From Clostridiales bacterium UBA4039 (GTDB taxonomy: Bacteria; Bacillota; Clostridia; Lachnospirales; Vallitaleaceae): a stretch of DNA of 64,000 nucleotides. This document shows, piece by piece, positions 29,191-38,831 of this stretch. The stretch is from assembly GCA_002382805.1 (NCBI GenBank), contig DGAD01000021.1, positions 1 through 64,000 of the forward strand. Reading direction: 5' to 3'. Every line of letters begins with the position of its first letter. The stretch's first letter is position 1. Position numbers and translations under genes: made by a program. The notes beneath the pieces were generated by a model that saw nothing but the letters and a program-made list of their open reading frames with translations, was not told where the DNA came from and made no database searches.

Positions 29191-29220
29191 ATTATAGCAC
29201 TCCCCTTTAAGACTCGTCAA
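29191..29220 (-). promoter_or_regulatory. promoter of the S-layer gene
   Basis: Minus strand TTGACG (29215-29220), 18-bp spacer, TATAAT (29191-29196). The roughly 40-base leader contains a hairpin GTCTG-TGAATA-CAGAC at 29172-29187, which could stabilise the message. Confidence 0.8.
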
Positions 29221-29330
29221 TATGTAACAACTAGATGTAATGAGATTGTAACACAACGCTCTCCCGCTGCTTCCATAATACTCTACTTAAAGTCTGTGCC
29301 TGTATTTCATTTTATCACAATGACGGTGAA

Positions 29331-30959
29331 TTACAAGCAATTTTGCGATTTGTAACGTAGGTGTAATATTTCGTCATAATAGGCAGTGATGGCATCTGCT
29401 GATATTGGCTCACTGTAATAATAGCCTTGTATAATATCGCATCCCATGGCTTCTAATAGTTCCACCTGTTCAAGAGTCTCTACGCCTTCTGCTACCACTT
29501 CCTTATCTAATAGATGCACATAATCGATGATGCTTTGCACAAGGACATTAATCTCTTTTTGCTGAAGCCGGTCCATGAAGTACTTGTCAATCTTAATCAC
29601 ATCCACATCCACTTCTCCGATGGAAAAGTAGGTGTTATACCCTGTACCATAATCATCGATTGCTATCTTATAGCCTAGTTCACTGTACTTTTGCAGATTC
29701 TCCTTTAATAGGCCATCGCTTTCAACTACAACCCGCTCTGTAATCTCAATCTCTATCTGTGAGGGCAATACGCCGGCTTCTTGAAATATCTGATCAAACG
29801 CCTCTCGAAAGAGCGGGTCTAGAAGCTCCCTTGAGGTTAAATTAATCGACACCTTCACATCTATCCCCGCTTCTTGCCATGCACCTATCTGCCATGCACA
29901 CTCTCTAGCCACCCATAGGGAGATCTCATCAATAATCCCAATCTCTTCCGCTACGCCGATAAAGATATCCGGTCCTATAGGCATCTTATCCTTGCGGTCC
30001 CAGCGAATAAGAGCTTCTACTCCACACACCGATTGGGTATGCAGATTATACTTTGGCTGATACATAAGATAGAAGGCTTCACTTTTCACCGCATGCGATA
30101 ATGCATTCGTCACTTCGAAGGCTAATCGGTTCCTTCGATCGATGTACTTATTATAATAGAAGAAACCCGTTCGTTGCCCTTCTTCTTGGTCAGACGCTGC
30201 ACGCACATGCGATATAATATCAAAGGCCTGTATGCCGTGATCTGGGTACCTTGCCAGACCCCCTTTGACAAGTAGTTGTAATCGGTATCCATTGACTTCG
30301 ATTGGAATAGAAAAACTTTTATAAAACTCTACACTTTTTTTCTTGATATGGTCATCCGAATCCCCTTCCATAGCCACTAAATACTCTGACCGCCCATGTG
30401 AATAACACGTATGTTCATCAAAGGCTTCCCTCATCTTATGACCTATACCTCGAATCAGTTGACTCATGGTCTGGTCATCTACATACTTGCTGATACTGCC
30501 TAAGTTCGTTATACGATAAGTAACAAGGCTGAATTTTTTGCCTTGTTCAATATATTGTTCCAAATCCTGTTTTAATTTATTGGTATTATACAGACCTGTA
30601 TAGATACTGCGTAAGTCCGTCTCGCGTATGCGCTGATTTAGGACGTTCATTCGTGCGATGAGTAGTCCTGACACTAGACTTACAAGCAAAAAGAACGACA
30701 AACGAATTAACCAGATAGCTGGTGATTGCTGCAATCCCAAGTTCACGTTTAATGGCATATAAGGTCCAAGACTTAGCCCTGCAATGACTGCTATAGTGAC
30801 ACTTCCTCTGTATCCAAAAAAATATGCAGCCAACAATATAGGCAAATACATCAAGTGCGGCAATGCCGTACTCGTACCTCCTCCCATATATATCGTTATA
30901 TTAAATACAACAACTAGCGCTATGATGCTCAACCATTTTAACACAATCTTAGGTTGCAT
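29331..30959 (-). CDS. membrane EAL-domain c-di-GMP phosphodiesterase with degenerate GGDEF
   Basis: A 542-residue protein. The N-terminus has three or four membrane segments (about residues 8-110). A GGDEF-fold domain (about 125-270) has GRSEY where GGDEF is expected, so cyclase activity is unlikely. The C-terminal EAL domain (about 290-535) keeps the catalytic set: EALIRW, the Asn in NLTSREL, the Glu in EITERVV, the DD in IDDYGTGY, the Lys in VIKIDKYF, AEGVET and the Gln in DIIQGYYYS. It should hydrolyse c-di-GMP to pGpG. The diguanylate cyclase at 46970 could act in the opposite direction. Confidence 0.9.
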   Translation of the reverse strand: MQPKIVLKWLSIIALVVVFNITIYMGGGTSTALPHLMYLPILLAAYFFGYRGSVTIAVIAGLSLGPYMPLNVNLGLQQSPAIWLIRLSFFLLVSLVSGLLIARMNVLNQRIRETDLRSIYTGLYNTNKLKQDLEQYIEQGKKFSLVTYRITNLGSISKYVDDQTMSQLIRGIGHKMREAFDEHTCYSHGRSEYLVAMEGDSDDHIKKKSVEFYKSFSIPIEVNGYRLQLLVKGGLARYPDHGIQAFDIISHVRAASDQEEGQRTGFFYYNKYIDRRNRLAFEVTNALSHAVKSEAFYLMYQPKYNLHTQSVCGVEALIRWDRKDKMPIGPDIFIGVAEEIGIIDEISLWVARECAWQIGAWQEAGIDVKVSINLTSRELLDPLFREAFDQIFQEAGVLPSQIEIEITERVVVESDGLLKENLQKYSELGYKIAIDDYGTGYNTYFSIGEVDVDVIKIDKYFMDRLQQKEINVLVQSIIDYVHLLDKEVVAEGVETLEQVELLEAMGCDIIQGYYYSEPISADAITAYYDEILHLRYKSQNCL

Positions 30960-31058
30960 ATCTTTACCCTCTCTTCCTCAATTCTTACCCTTATGGATAA
31001 GTATAGCATAAAATGATAAAGATATGCACTATCAATTGTAGTCAATTGTAAATTTCTT

Positions 31059-31913
31059 TTACTTTTTTACCGGAACCCAATACTCGCTTACATAGTCGGG
31101 GGAGCTTGGATTTCCCGGCATATAGACTTCAAGTTCTGCTGTCCCTGCATGTTCAAACTCAACGGATGGAAACCATTCCGAAAAGACACGCTGTACAACA
31201 TTTTGCAAACTTTCAGGCAGTGCTCCTGTTGCCTCAAAGACTGCATAAGTGCTTTGGGGAATAGTTTTTTGAACCCAGCCTTCTTGTACAAATCCTTGAT
31301 CTTCAATCATGATGCCATAATTAAACATCCCCGCATCCATGTCCATATCCGCACATACACCTAATACGCCAAGCGGTCCCATATGCTCCATTAGCAATGC
31401 ATATTCCCCGCTTTCCATAAGTTCATTCCAAAATTTAGGAATAACCTTAAAGTTTTCTCCGTGTTCTATGCTCACTTTTTTTATTGGTCCGACAACGGAA
31501 AAGCTTTCTTTTTCAACAATTTTTACTTTCATTTCTTCAACTCCCTTTATCTGCAATTGAAAGGTTAACTTGGGCTGCATCTTAAGATATGGTTTTTCAC
31601 GTCGCACAAACGATGGCGAAAAGCCAAATTGCCGTTTGAACGCTTTGGTAAATCCTTCTGCCGTCTGATAACCATACTTAAATGCAATGGTGATGATTTT
31701 GTCTTCGGTCGATAGGAGGTCTCCTGCGGCTAGGGACAAGCGGCGATTACGAATATATTCTCCAAGCGTCAAGCCTGTAACGACATGAAACAATCGTTGG
31801 AAGTGGAACCTGGAGCAACATGCAATTTTGGCAATCTCCTGGGTATCCATCTCGCCTGACATCTGCTCTTCCATATATACTAACGCTTTTTGAAACGCCT
31901 CTAATCCTGTCAT
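31059..31913 (-). CDS. AraC-family regulator with GyrI-like effector domain
   Basis: A 284-residue protein. Two helix-turn-helix motifs of the AraC type are at the N-terminus (about 1-105; IAKIACCSRFHFQRLFHVVT and IAFKYGYQTAEGFTKAFKRQ). A GyrI/SOUL-like ligand-binding domain spans about 125-284 (VKIVEKESFSVVGPIKKV onward). Such proteins usually sense small cationic or hydrophobic compounds and activate efflux genes. The ATG at 31913 is chosen for GGAGG 5 bases upstream. No obvious target gene lies next to it. Confidence 0.88.
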   Translation of the reverse strand: MTGLEAFQKALVYMEEQMSGEMDTQEIAKIACCSRFHFQRLFHVVTGLTLGEYIRNRRLSLAAGDLLSTEDKIITIAFKYGYQTAEGFTKAFKRQFGFSPSFVRREKPYLKMQPKLTFQLQIKGVEEMKVKIVEKESFSVVGPIKKVSIEHGENFKVIPKFWNELMESGEYALLMEHMGPLGVLGVCADMDMDAGMFNYGIMIEDQGFVQEGWVQKTIPQSTYAVFEATGALPESLQNVVQRVFSEWFPSVEFEHAGTAELEVYMPGNPSSPDYVSEYWVPVKK

Positions 31914-32006
31914 CGCAACCTCCATCACCTAAGCTACTTATATAGTAACACTTTCAATCACAGTTTATCTGTCTTTTATTGCAACATGTGGACAGATATA
32001 GGGTTC

Positions 32007-33980
32007 TTACTCTGTCTTAAATCGTTTAAGCATCTGTTCAAGCTTTCCTGCAAGTTCCCGTAGTTCTTCTGAGGAGGTATTAACTGAACGTACTGTCTCT
32101 GCCTGAACTTCCATAGATGCGGTTACTTCTTCTGATGCCGCCGCTGTCTCTTCAGATACTGCAGAGATATTTTCGATAGAACCCACAACCTCTTCTTTTT
32201 TCTCTGATATTTCTTGCACTTTATGGGTTGCTTGTTCAATCATCCGTGTAATGTCTTCAATTACAGAAAAAATTACTTGGAACGTTGTCTCTACTTCTTT
32301 AACGGATGCATTTTGCAGGTTGCCGCTTTCCTTAACCACACCCATGATCTCTGTCGTTTCATTGGATTGGTCTTGGATCTCTTGAATATGCTGTTGAATC
32401 TCTTTGACCGCGTTGGCTGATTCTTCTGCCAACTTACGAATCTCCTCAGCTACAACGGCAAAACCTTTACCATGCTCTCCAGCTCTTGCCGCTTCAATAG
32501 ATGCATTAAGCGCTAAGAGGTTGGTCTGGTCTGCAATCGAATAGATTGTCTCAACAATTGTTCCAATAGTATGGCTCTTGCTGTCTAGACTACTAACTGC
32601 ATCTTCAATACGAATAATCGCTGTATCGCTCTCACTTGAGCGTTCACGCAACGTCTTAATGACCGTACTGGATTTTTCATTTTGCTCTTTGACATGATCG
32701 GCTTTTCCCATCATCTCTTGAATATATGTTAATAATTGATCTAAGGCTGTATTAAGCTCATTGGCTTTGATGACACCACTCTCTGAGTCTTTGGCTTGAT
32801 CGCTGGCTCCAAGGGCAATCTCTTGGACAGTTTTTGACACTTCTTCAGCGGATATAAGCGCCGTCTCAGCATCCTTAGACAATCCGTCTGACGCCGTGCT
32901 TACGCTATATGATGCTTGCTTCGTCTCACTAACCAGTTGACTGACATTATCAAGCATGGCATTAAAGGCCGTTGCCATGTGTGCAATCTCATCTTTTCCT
33001 TTAATTTGTACACGGGTTGAAAAATCCCCTTCCTTCACGGTATTCATTGCTTCTTGTAACCTTTTGACTGGCTTTGTGATTTTACTAGAGAAGACAGTAC
33101 TAATCATGATTACAATGACAAACGTAATGAAGCCGATAACTAATATCTGGATTAATATCGGAAGCGCTTTATTGAAAAACTCTGCATTATCAATTCCAAC
33201 AATAACCGTCCATCCGGTCTCTTTAATCTCTCTGTAGACACCAAAGCGACTCGTTCCATTATAAGTATAGTTAACTGTACCACTGGAATTTTGAGTAATC
33301 GCCTCTTTAATCTCTGGAATTGGAACTTCTTTTCCAAGAACGCCTTCCTCTTTATGGGTCAGCACCTTGCCTTGTCGGTCAAGGATAAAGGGATAGCCTG
33401 ACTCAAGAATCTGAATAGCATTCATCTGCTCACCTAGTGTTCCAACATTTATATCCGCTGCCAACACCCCGATAATGGAATCATCACGTCCATAAATAGG
33501 CAAAGCAACGGATATGGTGATCGAATCATCGACCGAGTTAACATAGGGATCTGTCCATATAAATCCTTCTGCTGCAACTGCCTCTTCATACCAGGGTCGC
33601 ACCATCGGGTCAAAGTCTTCCCCAACTTCACTCTCTGGGTAGATATAGAACTCTTTGTTCTTATACCCGACATAGATATTGCTAACAGCATCAAACTCGT
33701 CAATATAATTGGAAAACTCTCGTGTAAGCATGCGTATATCTCGTTCATAGTAAGCCTTTTGCAAACTTTCATTGATGCGCATCACACTTAGTGCGTGTCG
33801 ATACATCTCAAGTTCTCTTGTAATATTGCCGGACATCTCTTCTACCAACGACTCAGAGACTTCCTTGATTTCTTCTGAAAAAATTCGCTGTGTTGTCAAA
33901 AATGACAATCCGCCAAGAGCAATCAGCGCAAATAAAATAGTTACAATAAATGTAAGACTCAACTTCATTCTTAATTTCAT
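32007..33980 (-). CDS. methyl-accepting chemotaxis protein, dCache sensor
   Basis: A 657-residue chemoreceptor. The first membrane helix is at about residues 8-30, a periplasm-side double Cache domain at about 35-270 (VRPWYEEAV and WTDPYVNS are typical Cache_1 elements), the second helix at about 280-302, then HAMP and a cytoplasmic coiled coil with the hairpin tip [20 protein letters not shown]. dCache domains commonly bind amino acids or other small polar ligands; the ligand is unknown. Strong AAGGAGG before the ATG. It lies 109 bp downstream of the PL8 lyase gene without an obvious terminator between, so some cotranscription is possible. Confidence 0.92.
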   Translation of the reverse strand: MKLRMKLSLTFIVTILFALIALGGLSFLTTQRIFSEEIKEVSESLVEEMSGNITRELEMYRHALSVMRINESLQKAYYERDIRMLTREFSNYIDEFDAVSNIYVGYKNKEFYIYPESEVGEDFDPMVRPWYEEAVAAEGFIWTDPYVNSVDDSITISVALPIYGRDDSIIGVLAADINVGTLGEQMNAIQILESGYPFILDRQGKVLTHKEEGVLGKEVPIPEIKEAITQNSSGTVNYTYNGTSRFGVYREIKETGWTVIVGIDNAEFFNKALPILIQILVIGFITFVIVIMISTVFSSKITKPVKRLQEAMNTVKEGDFSTRVQIKGKDEIAHMATAFNAMLDNVSQLVSETKQASYSVSTASDGLSKDAETALISAEEVSKTVQEIALGASDQAKDSESGVIKANELNTALDQLLTYIQEMMGKADHVKEQNEKSSTVIKTLRERSSESDTAIIRIEDAVSSLDSKSHTIGTIVETIYSIADQTNLLALNASIEAARAGEHGKGFAVVAEEIRKLAEESANAVKEIQQHIQEIQDQSNETTEIMGVVKESGNLQNASVKEVETTFQVIFSVIEDITRMIEQATHKVQEISEKKEEVVGSIENISAVSEETAAASEEVTASMEVQAETVRSVNTSSEELRELAGKLEQMLKRFKTE

Positions 33981-34089
33981 GGCATCCTCCTTGATTCTGT
34001 TTTCAGTTGACTTTGTTATATCGGCTGATTTGTTGAATCCCTTTAATTATATCTCAAAAAAAGTGGTCAGGCAATGCCATGAAATTTTG

Positions 34090-37000
34090 CTACTTATTTG
34101 GTTTTTCTTTTTTAGGCTTCCCATTACCAGGTTTTTCTTCCTTGATGGAAAAAGCCACTTCTTGGGTCTCACCGTCTACCGCACTTAAATCAATATAAAT
34201 ATACGTATATTGATCTTGTTCAATGACAGAGATGGCTTCACTCTTATTCTCAACGGTTAATTCACTAGCATTAAGGACAATCTCAACTTCATCTTGAAGC
34301 TTTTGTGTCGGGTCGGCATAGCTTACAATCCAGCGCGCCTCTTGGTCTTGTGTCATAACGATTCCCGGATGACTGATGGACTGAATCATCGTCTCTTCAT
34401 CTAGGTGTGTATCTTCTTCCCAAAAAACATAGCCCGTCAACCCTGTTGTTGATTCCTTGACAATCTGAGCCGAAGAATCATTACGAAGAATCTTAACCTC
34501 TGGTTTTTTGTAGTATTTTTTTACTTGGGAGCTTTTGTTCATCGATGGAAGAAGAACATAACTGTACTGTTCCATCGCCGGGTCAATTCCATGGTCTTTC
34601 CAAAGGGTGACATAGTTACCGGTGACTGGCTTATCACCATCTACAAAACGTGCGGCACCATTGATGTCCTTCCAGTAGCCTTCCCGTTGTTCAAGAAGGA
34701 TTTTGAGCGTTTCTTGTTCTGGAAAATAGTACCCTATACCATTGGATAAATATGCCCAATCGACTTCTTTTTCATGGATAATGCCATCGTGCTCTATCTT
34801 CTTACCATTAATAACTAATGTCTCCGTTGCTGCATCACTAATTTTTCGATTTTCCACAATCGTCTCTATGGTTCGCCCTTGGCTACTATGAATATCCGTC
34901 CCTAAGGCTACAATCTCATTGTCAAAAAAGAACCATGCTTTTTTAGCCTTTAAATCCATGCCCACTTGATCGTTATCCTTGTTTAACTGCATTGCTGCAA
35001 CACCGTAGGTATTCTCCAATGTTACGCCTCCGACGAAGCTTTCCTTTGATTTTTTACGTTCTCCTGCTGCATCCGATAGCACTTTGGTATCTACCGTTGT
35101 TCCCGGCAATCGATAAGGATTTACGGTTGACCAATAGTCTTGGGTAAAGTGTCCCAGATCTTCATGATAAAGATATAGCATACCATCTCCCGTATGCCAT
35201 CCATGCAAGTTCTCTTGATTCAGACTTTCATAGTTGGATATTCGATTAGAATACATACTGATTCCTGCTGCATACGAAGCATTGCGATGCACAATCCGGT
35301 CCATATCTGCAAAGACATAGTTGCCGACCAACGGTCCCCTAGATTGGACACTGGAATCATTAAGAATCCCTTGTGCCTGTAACAAAATGTTCAAGTCATT
35401 GGCACTATCTAAAAAGTCTAGATAGTCATTGGATTCAATCCAATATTTGACCATACTCTTTATTTCACTTGCATACGGTTCCGGCGCAAAGCTAGAGTAC
35501 TCAACCATTCGCTTAATCATACCGATACCATGCTTACGCTCGCCAATATCTTGACGTGCAACGGATCGTCCTGAAACCATGTCCATCATCATCCCTCTAT
35601 AGATTAATGGTTGCACACCTTTTATAAGCATCTCATAGACATTGTTAACCGATTCAGACTCTTTTTCCCATGGACTATCACTTAGGATATTAAAAATACG
35701 TCCGATACCTGAAAAGAGAATGCTTCCATAGGTTCCTGTATATGGCACATGATAATGCTGAACGAAGGAACCATCTTCATAAAAACCGTCACCTGAATCA
35801 ACATATTCATAGACAACTTCCAAACTATGACTTGCATCCAGTATCTTAGCTTCATCTTTATCAAGAATCCCACTGCCAAGAACAACTAAGCACAAATCTG
35901 AGCGGTTAGCGCCTGTAGATAATACATGCCATTTTTTTGAAAAATATCTTGGGTCTGGAACATACCAGTCAAGCGCATCCACATAGGCATCAATTAACGC
36001 TGGCTCAACATCATCGTGGATAAGCACTAGAGTATCAATAATGTGTTGCGCAGAGCCTATTTCCCAGTCCCACCAGTTGCCATACCACACATCCGCCTTA
36101 TAGTGATGTCTGTTCATCCACTCCAAACCATAGACGATGTCTTGTAAAAGCTCTACATTTCCTTGTAAGTCGCTTCCTGTAATCTGATATGCCTTAGCCA
36201 TCTGATTGAGATAATTAAAGTTTTGTGTCACTGTCGATGAGGCTGAAAAGTCGCTACTTGATTCCCACAAGTAAGCGTCGCTTTCGGTATCCATGGACTT
36301 CCAAGCGTCATAGCCTGCCTGTTCAATATTTTCAATCAAAACACGTGTTGACGCGTCGTCAAGATTAGGCGCAACTCCCCCGACAATGGAATCAAACCAT
36401 TTTCTTCTCAAAAGGTCATAATCATCGTCTGCCTGCATTGTAACTTCAAGTTCAAGGGTATCATAGATATGCTCTTGATCTAAGCTCTTCGCAATAACGG
36501 TTGTCGTTCCAACGGATATACCTTTGACAAAACCTTGGTCAATCGATGCAATGGATGCATCTGCAACGCTCCAAATCACACTCTTATCACTGGCATACTC
36601 TGGATACGCTGTTGCCAAGAGCTGGCGTCCTGTCCCTACATCTAGGACAAGGCGTTCACGGTCGATTACAACCTCATTTACCGGAATATATCCATCCACA
36701 ATCGTCACTTCACATTTATCCGTTATCGTTTCATCATCTAAGGACTGTAGTGTAATCGTCGCCGTTCCTTCCCCTTGCCCTGTGATAGTGCCTTGGGCAT
36801 CTACTGAGACGATATTTTCGTCAGAGGAGTACCACTTTACTTGCTGGTTGGTAGCATCCCCAGGATACACGCTATACTCTAACGATGCCGTGTTGCCTTT
36901 GCGAATGGTTACCTGGTCGCTTTCTATATCAACGTGTTCAACTAAAACCACATCGGCCAACACTTGAATCTGATCAACCAAAACTTCTCCGCTCGCTCCG

Positions 37001-38634
37001 TTACCACTGCCCCACTGTCCCAAGAATAGCACCACTTTAAGATGGGTTGCATCCGGGTGATTAACTACATACTGACCGAATAATGGGGTCCAATCCGAAT
37101 ATACGCCATTGGTCAAACTATCTAGCGTCGCCCGTGTGCCCTCAATATAATTACCTTGACTATCGACAAGTTCCACACGTAAAAATATAGGTACTTGACT
37201 GCTATGGGCGGTTATCAGGTTACCTTTAACCAACGTCTTGACTTGGTACTGTGCACCATTGACAATCGGTATCCTGTGTTCTGTCTCCGGTTCAATCCAG
37301 CTAACTGAAGAGTCCAAAACCATCTCAATATTTCCTTGTGCATCAACATCGATTATTGGCTCAGCAGCTCCATCTACTGCAAACTCCGGTCGATATTGGT
37401 ACCGCCATCCATCGGGTTTTGTCCCCTTTGCCCAATAGGCTTCTTGGGTCTCTTTAACGATTGCAAAGTCACCATTATAGGCAATATCTTCTTGCTCTAC
37501 CTCTGGGTCTTCTGGATTTTCTGGGTCTTCTGGGTCTGTCAGGTCCCCACTACCTTCTTTAAGAAGTTGTATATAGTCTAAACCATATGTTCCATTTGCT
37601 TCTGAATTCGTCCACCATCCAAATACGACGTGGATACTGACATAATTATAGGCTTCATCATCAATTGTGAACGTATATTGATCAACACTCCAGTCTCTGG
37701 TGTTACTATACGCCCCAAGTTCAACCTGCTTGATAGGAGAAGCTGCCACATCCTCATAATAAGACGCTCGGATATATATCGCCGCTCGACTCGTATTGAC
37801 ATTCTCCAGATTTTGCTGCATATGATGAATATTCACAACATATTCATCCCCTTGTTCTACAGGGATTTTTTCACTCATCAAATAGGCACTCGTATCTTCT
37901 AGCATAAACTCTATCGCATTACCACCTTGATACTGCGCTCCTTGAATCACTTCCTTTAGCGGCAAGCTGCCTCCATTGGCGATAAGCTTCCACTGATCCA
38001 GCCCATTTTCAAATTTTGGGTTTGCCAACAAACCATCTTCAACACTTTCCTCGGGCTGTTCATGACGTGTGATGTCGATATGATCAATATAGAGATCACC
38101 ACTGACTTTTGATGTTGTCCACCAACCAAAAACAACTTGCACCGAGATGTAGTTAACGTCAGGATTTGTAATCTCAAAACTTGCTGTCTGCGTCCTCCAA
38201 TCCTTCGTTCCCGATACCGCCATTAATTCAAGGCGCTCTGGGGTTATCGGCGCCGATGAGGCCGTCTCAAATTGGTTGATTCTAAAAAACACGCCATCTT
38301 TTGCCGGATCCATGTTCTCTATTAAAGTGTTCTTAAGAACAACATTCAAATCCAGCTGGTCTTTATAGTTCACTGGGATACGTACACTTTCAATATACCC
38401 TAGCGCTTGTGTCATTGATGCATGTAGTACGTTTCTTCCTTCTTGCTGGACAAAGTCAAATTCCGGCAAGGGTCCGCCGCCACTTTCTTTTTGCGACCAT
38501 GCGTCTAAGCTACTGTCAAAGCTCTCTTCGAAGCTTTTGGTTGATTCCACTCCATAGATTGAAACCTGCATAGTCGATATACACAATACTACAATTAAAA
38601 AACTTGCAATCCATTTTCTCATCTTCCTATTCAT
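34090..38634 (-). CDS. secreted multidomain polysaccharide lyase, family PL8-like
   Basis: A 1514-residue exported protein. The signal peptide is about 1-30. Three beta-sandwich CBM-like modules follow (about 35-190, 200-362, 388-555), then two Big_2 Ig-like domains (about 558-645 and 647-728), an alpha-toroid lyase domain (about 735-1080), a beta-sandwich (about 1090-1360) and a C-terminal domain. PL8 active-site positions can be placed: Asn in GANRSDLCL (about 909), His/Tyr in FVQHYHVPYTGTYG (about 956-968), Arg in SGRSVARQD (about 1020), and Glu in NQENLHGWHTGDG (about 1140). PL8 enzymes cleave hyaluronan, chondroitin or xanthan by beta-elimination. The tail is Lys-rich without LPXTG. An alternative start is four codons in. 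Confidence 0.9.
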   Translation of the reverse strand: MNRKMRKWIASFLIVVLCISTMQVSIYGVESTKSFEESFDSSLDAWSQKESGGGPLPEFDFVQQEGRNVLHASMTQALGYIESVRIPVNYKDQLDLNVVLKNTLIENMDPAKDGVFFRINQFETASSAPITPERLELMAVSGTKDWRTQTASFEITNPDVNYISVQVVFGWWTTSKVSGDLYIDHIDITRHEQPEESVEDGLLANPKFENGLDQWKLIANGGSLPLKEVIQGAQYQGGNAIEFMLEDTSAYLMSEKIPVEQGDEYVVNIHHMQQNLENVNTSRAAIYIRASYYEDVAASPIKQVELGAYSNTRDWSVDQYTFTIDDEAYNYVSIHVVFGWWTNSEANGTYGLDYIQLLKEGSGDLTDPEDPENPEDPEVEQEDIAYNGDFAIVKETQEAYWAKGTKPDGWRYQYRPEFAVDGAAEPIIDVDAQGNIEMVLDSSVSWIEPETEHRIPIVNGAQYQVKTLVKGNLITAHSSQVPIFLRVELVDSQGNYIEGTRATLDSLTNGVYSDWTPLFGQYVVNHPDATHLKVVLFLGQWGSGNGASGEVLVDQIQVLADVVLVEHVDIESDQVTIRKGNTASLEYSVYPGDATNQQVKWYSSDENIVSVDAQGTITGQGEGTATITLQSLDDETITDKCEVTIVDGYIPVNEVVIDRERLVLDVGTGRQLLATAYPEYASDKSVIWSVADASIASIDQGFVKGISVGTTTVIAKSLDQEHIYDTLELEVTMQADDDYDLLRRKWFDSIVGGVAPNLDDASTRVLIENIEQAGYDAWKSMDTESDAYLWESSSDFSASSTVTQNFNYLNQMAKAYQITGSDLQGNVELLQDIVYGLEWMNRHHYKADVWYGNWWDWEIGSAQHIIDTLVLIHDDVEPALIDAYVDALDWYVPDPRYFSKKWHVLSTGANRSDLCLVVLGSGILDKDEAKILDASHSLEVVYEYVDSGDGFYEDGSFVQHYHVPYTGTYGSILFSGIGRIFNILSDSPWEKESESVNNVYEMLIKGVQPLIYRGMMMDMVSGRSVARQDIGERKHGIGMIKRMVEYSSFAPEPYASEIKSMVKYWIESNDYLDFLDSANDLNILLQAQGILNDSSVQSRGPLVGNYVFADMDRIVHRNASYAAGISMYSNRISNYESLNQENLHGWHTGDGMLYLYHEDLGHFTQDYWSTVNPYRLPGTTVDTKVLSDAAGERKKSKESFVGGVTLENTYGVAAMQLNKDNDQVGMDLKAKKAWFFFDNEIVALGTDIHSSQGRTIETIVENRKISDAATETLVINGKKIEHDGIIHEKEVDWAYLSNGIGYYFPEQETLKILLEQREGYWKDINGAARFVDGDKPVTGNYVTLWKDHGIDPAMEQYSYVLLPSMNKSSQVKKYYKKPEVKILRNDSSAQIVKESTTGLTGYVFWEEDTHLDEETMIQSISHPGIVMTQDQEARWIVSYADPTQKLQDEVEIVLNASELTVENKSEAISVIEQDQYTYIYIDLSAVDGETQEVAFSIKEEKPGNGKPKKEKPNK

Positions 38635-38651
38635 CCTCCTTTTGTCATATA

Positions 38652-38681
38652 ATATTATGATAAAGCACTTTCTATTGTGAA
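38652..38681 (-). promoter_or_regulatory. putative promoter of the PL8 lyase gene
   Basis: Minus strand TTCACA (38676-38681), 18 bp, TAATAT (38652-38657), just upstream of AAAGGAGG. The -35 is imperfect, so activation may be needed. Confidence 0.5.
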
Positions 38682-38741
38682 TTCTATAGGCGAATTTTTG
38701 CTTTCATTGTCATTATTCGATATTTCTTCGTTTTTTTGCAC

Positions 38742-38775
38742 AAAAAAAGACTGAGGTATTAAAAAACCCCAGTCT
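38742..38775 (-). terminator. terminator at the end of the PTS/sulfatase operon
   Basis: Stem AGACTG-A-GG / CC-C-CAGTCT with a ten-base loop, followed on the minus strand by seven T. It separates the DUF3604 gene from the PL8 lyase gene, so the lyase is probably transcribed from its own promoter. Confidence 0.88.
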
Positions 38776-38831
38776 ATATTGACGCATATATTATATTTCT
38801 CAATTTTCATTTTCTTCACACAAGAAAAGTC

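Noticed and set aside
35682..35885. Small ORFs antisense or out of frame within the PL8 lyase gene
   Set aside because: No ribosome sites, and the lyase frame shows family motifs throughout.
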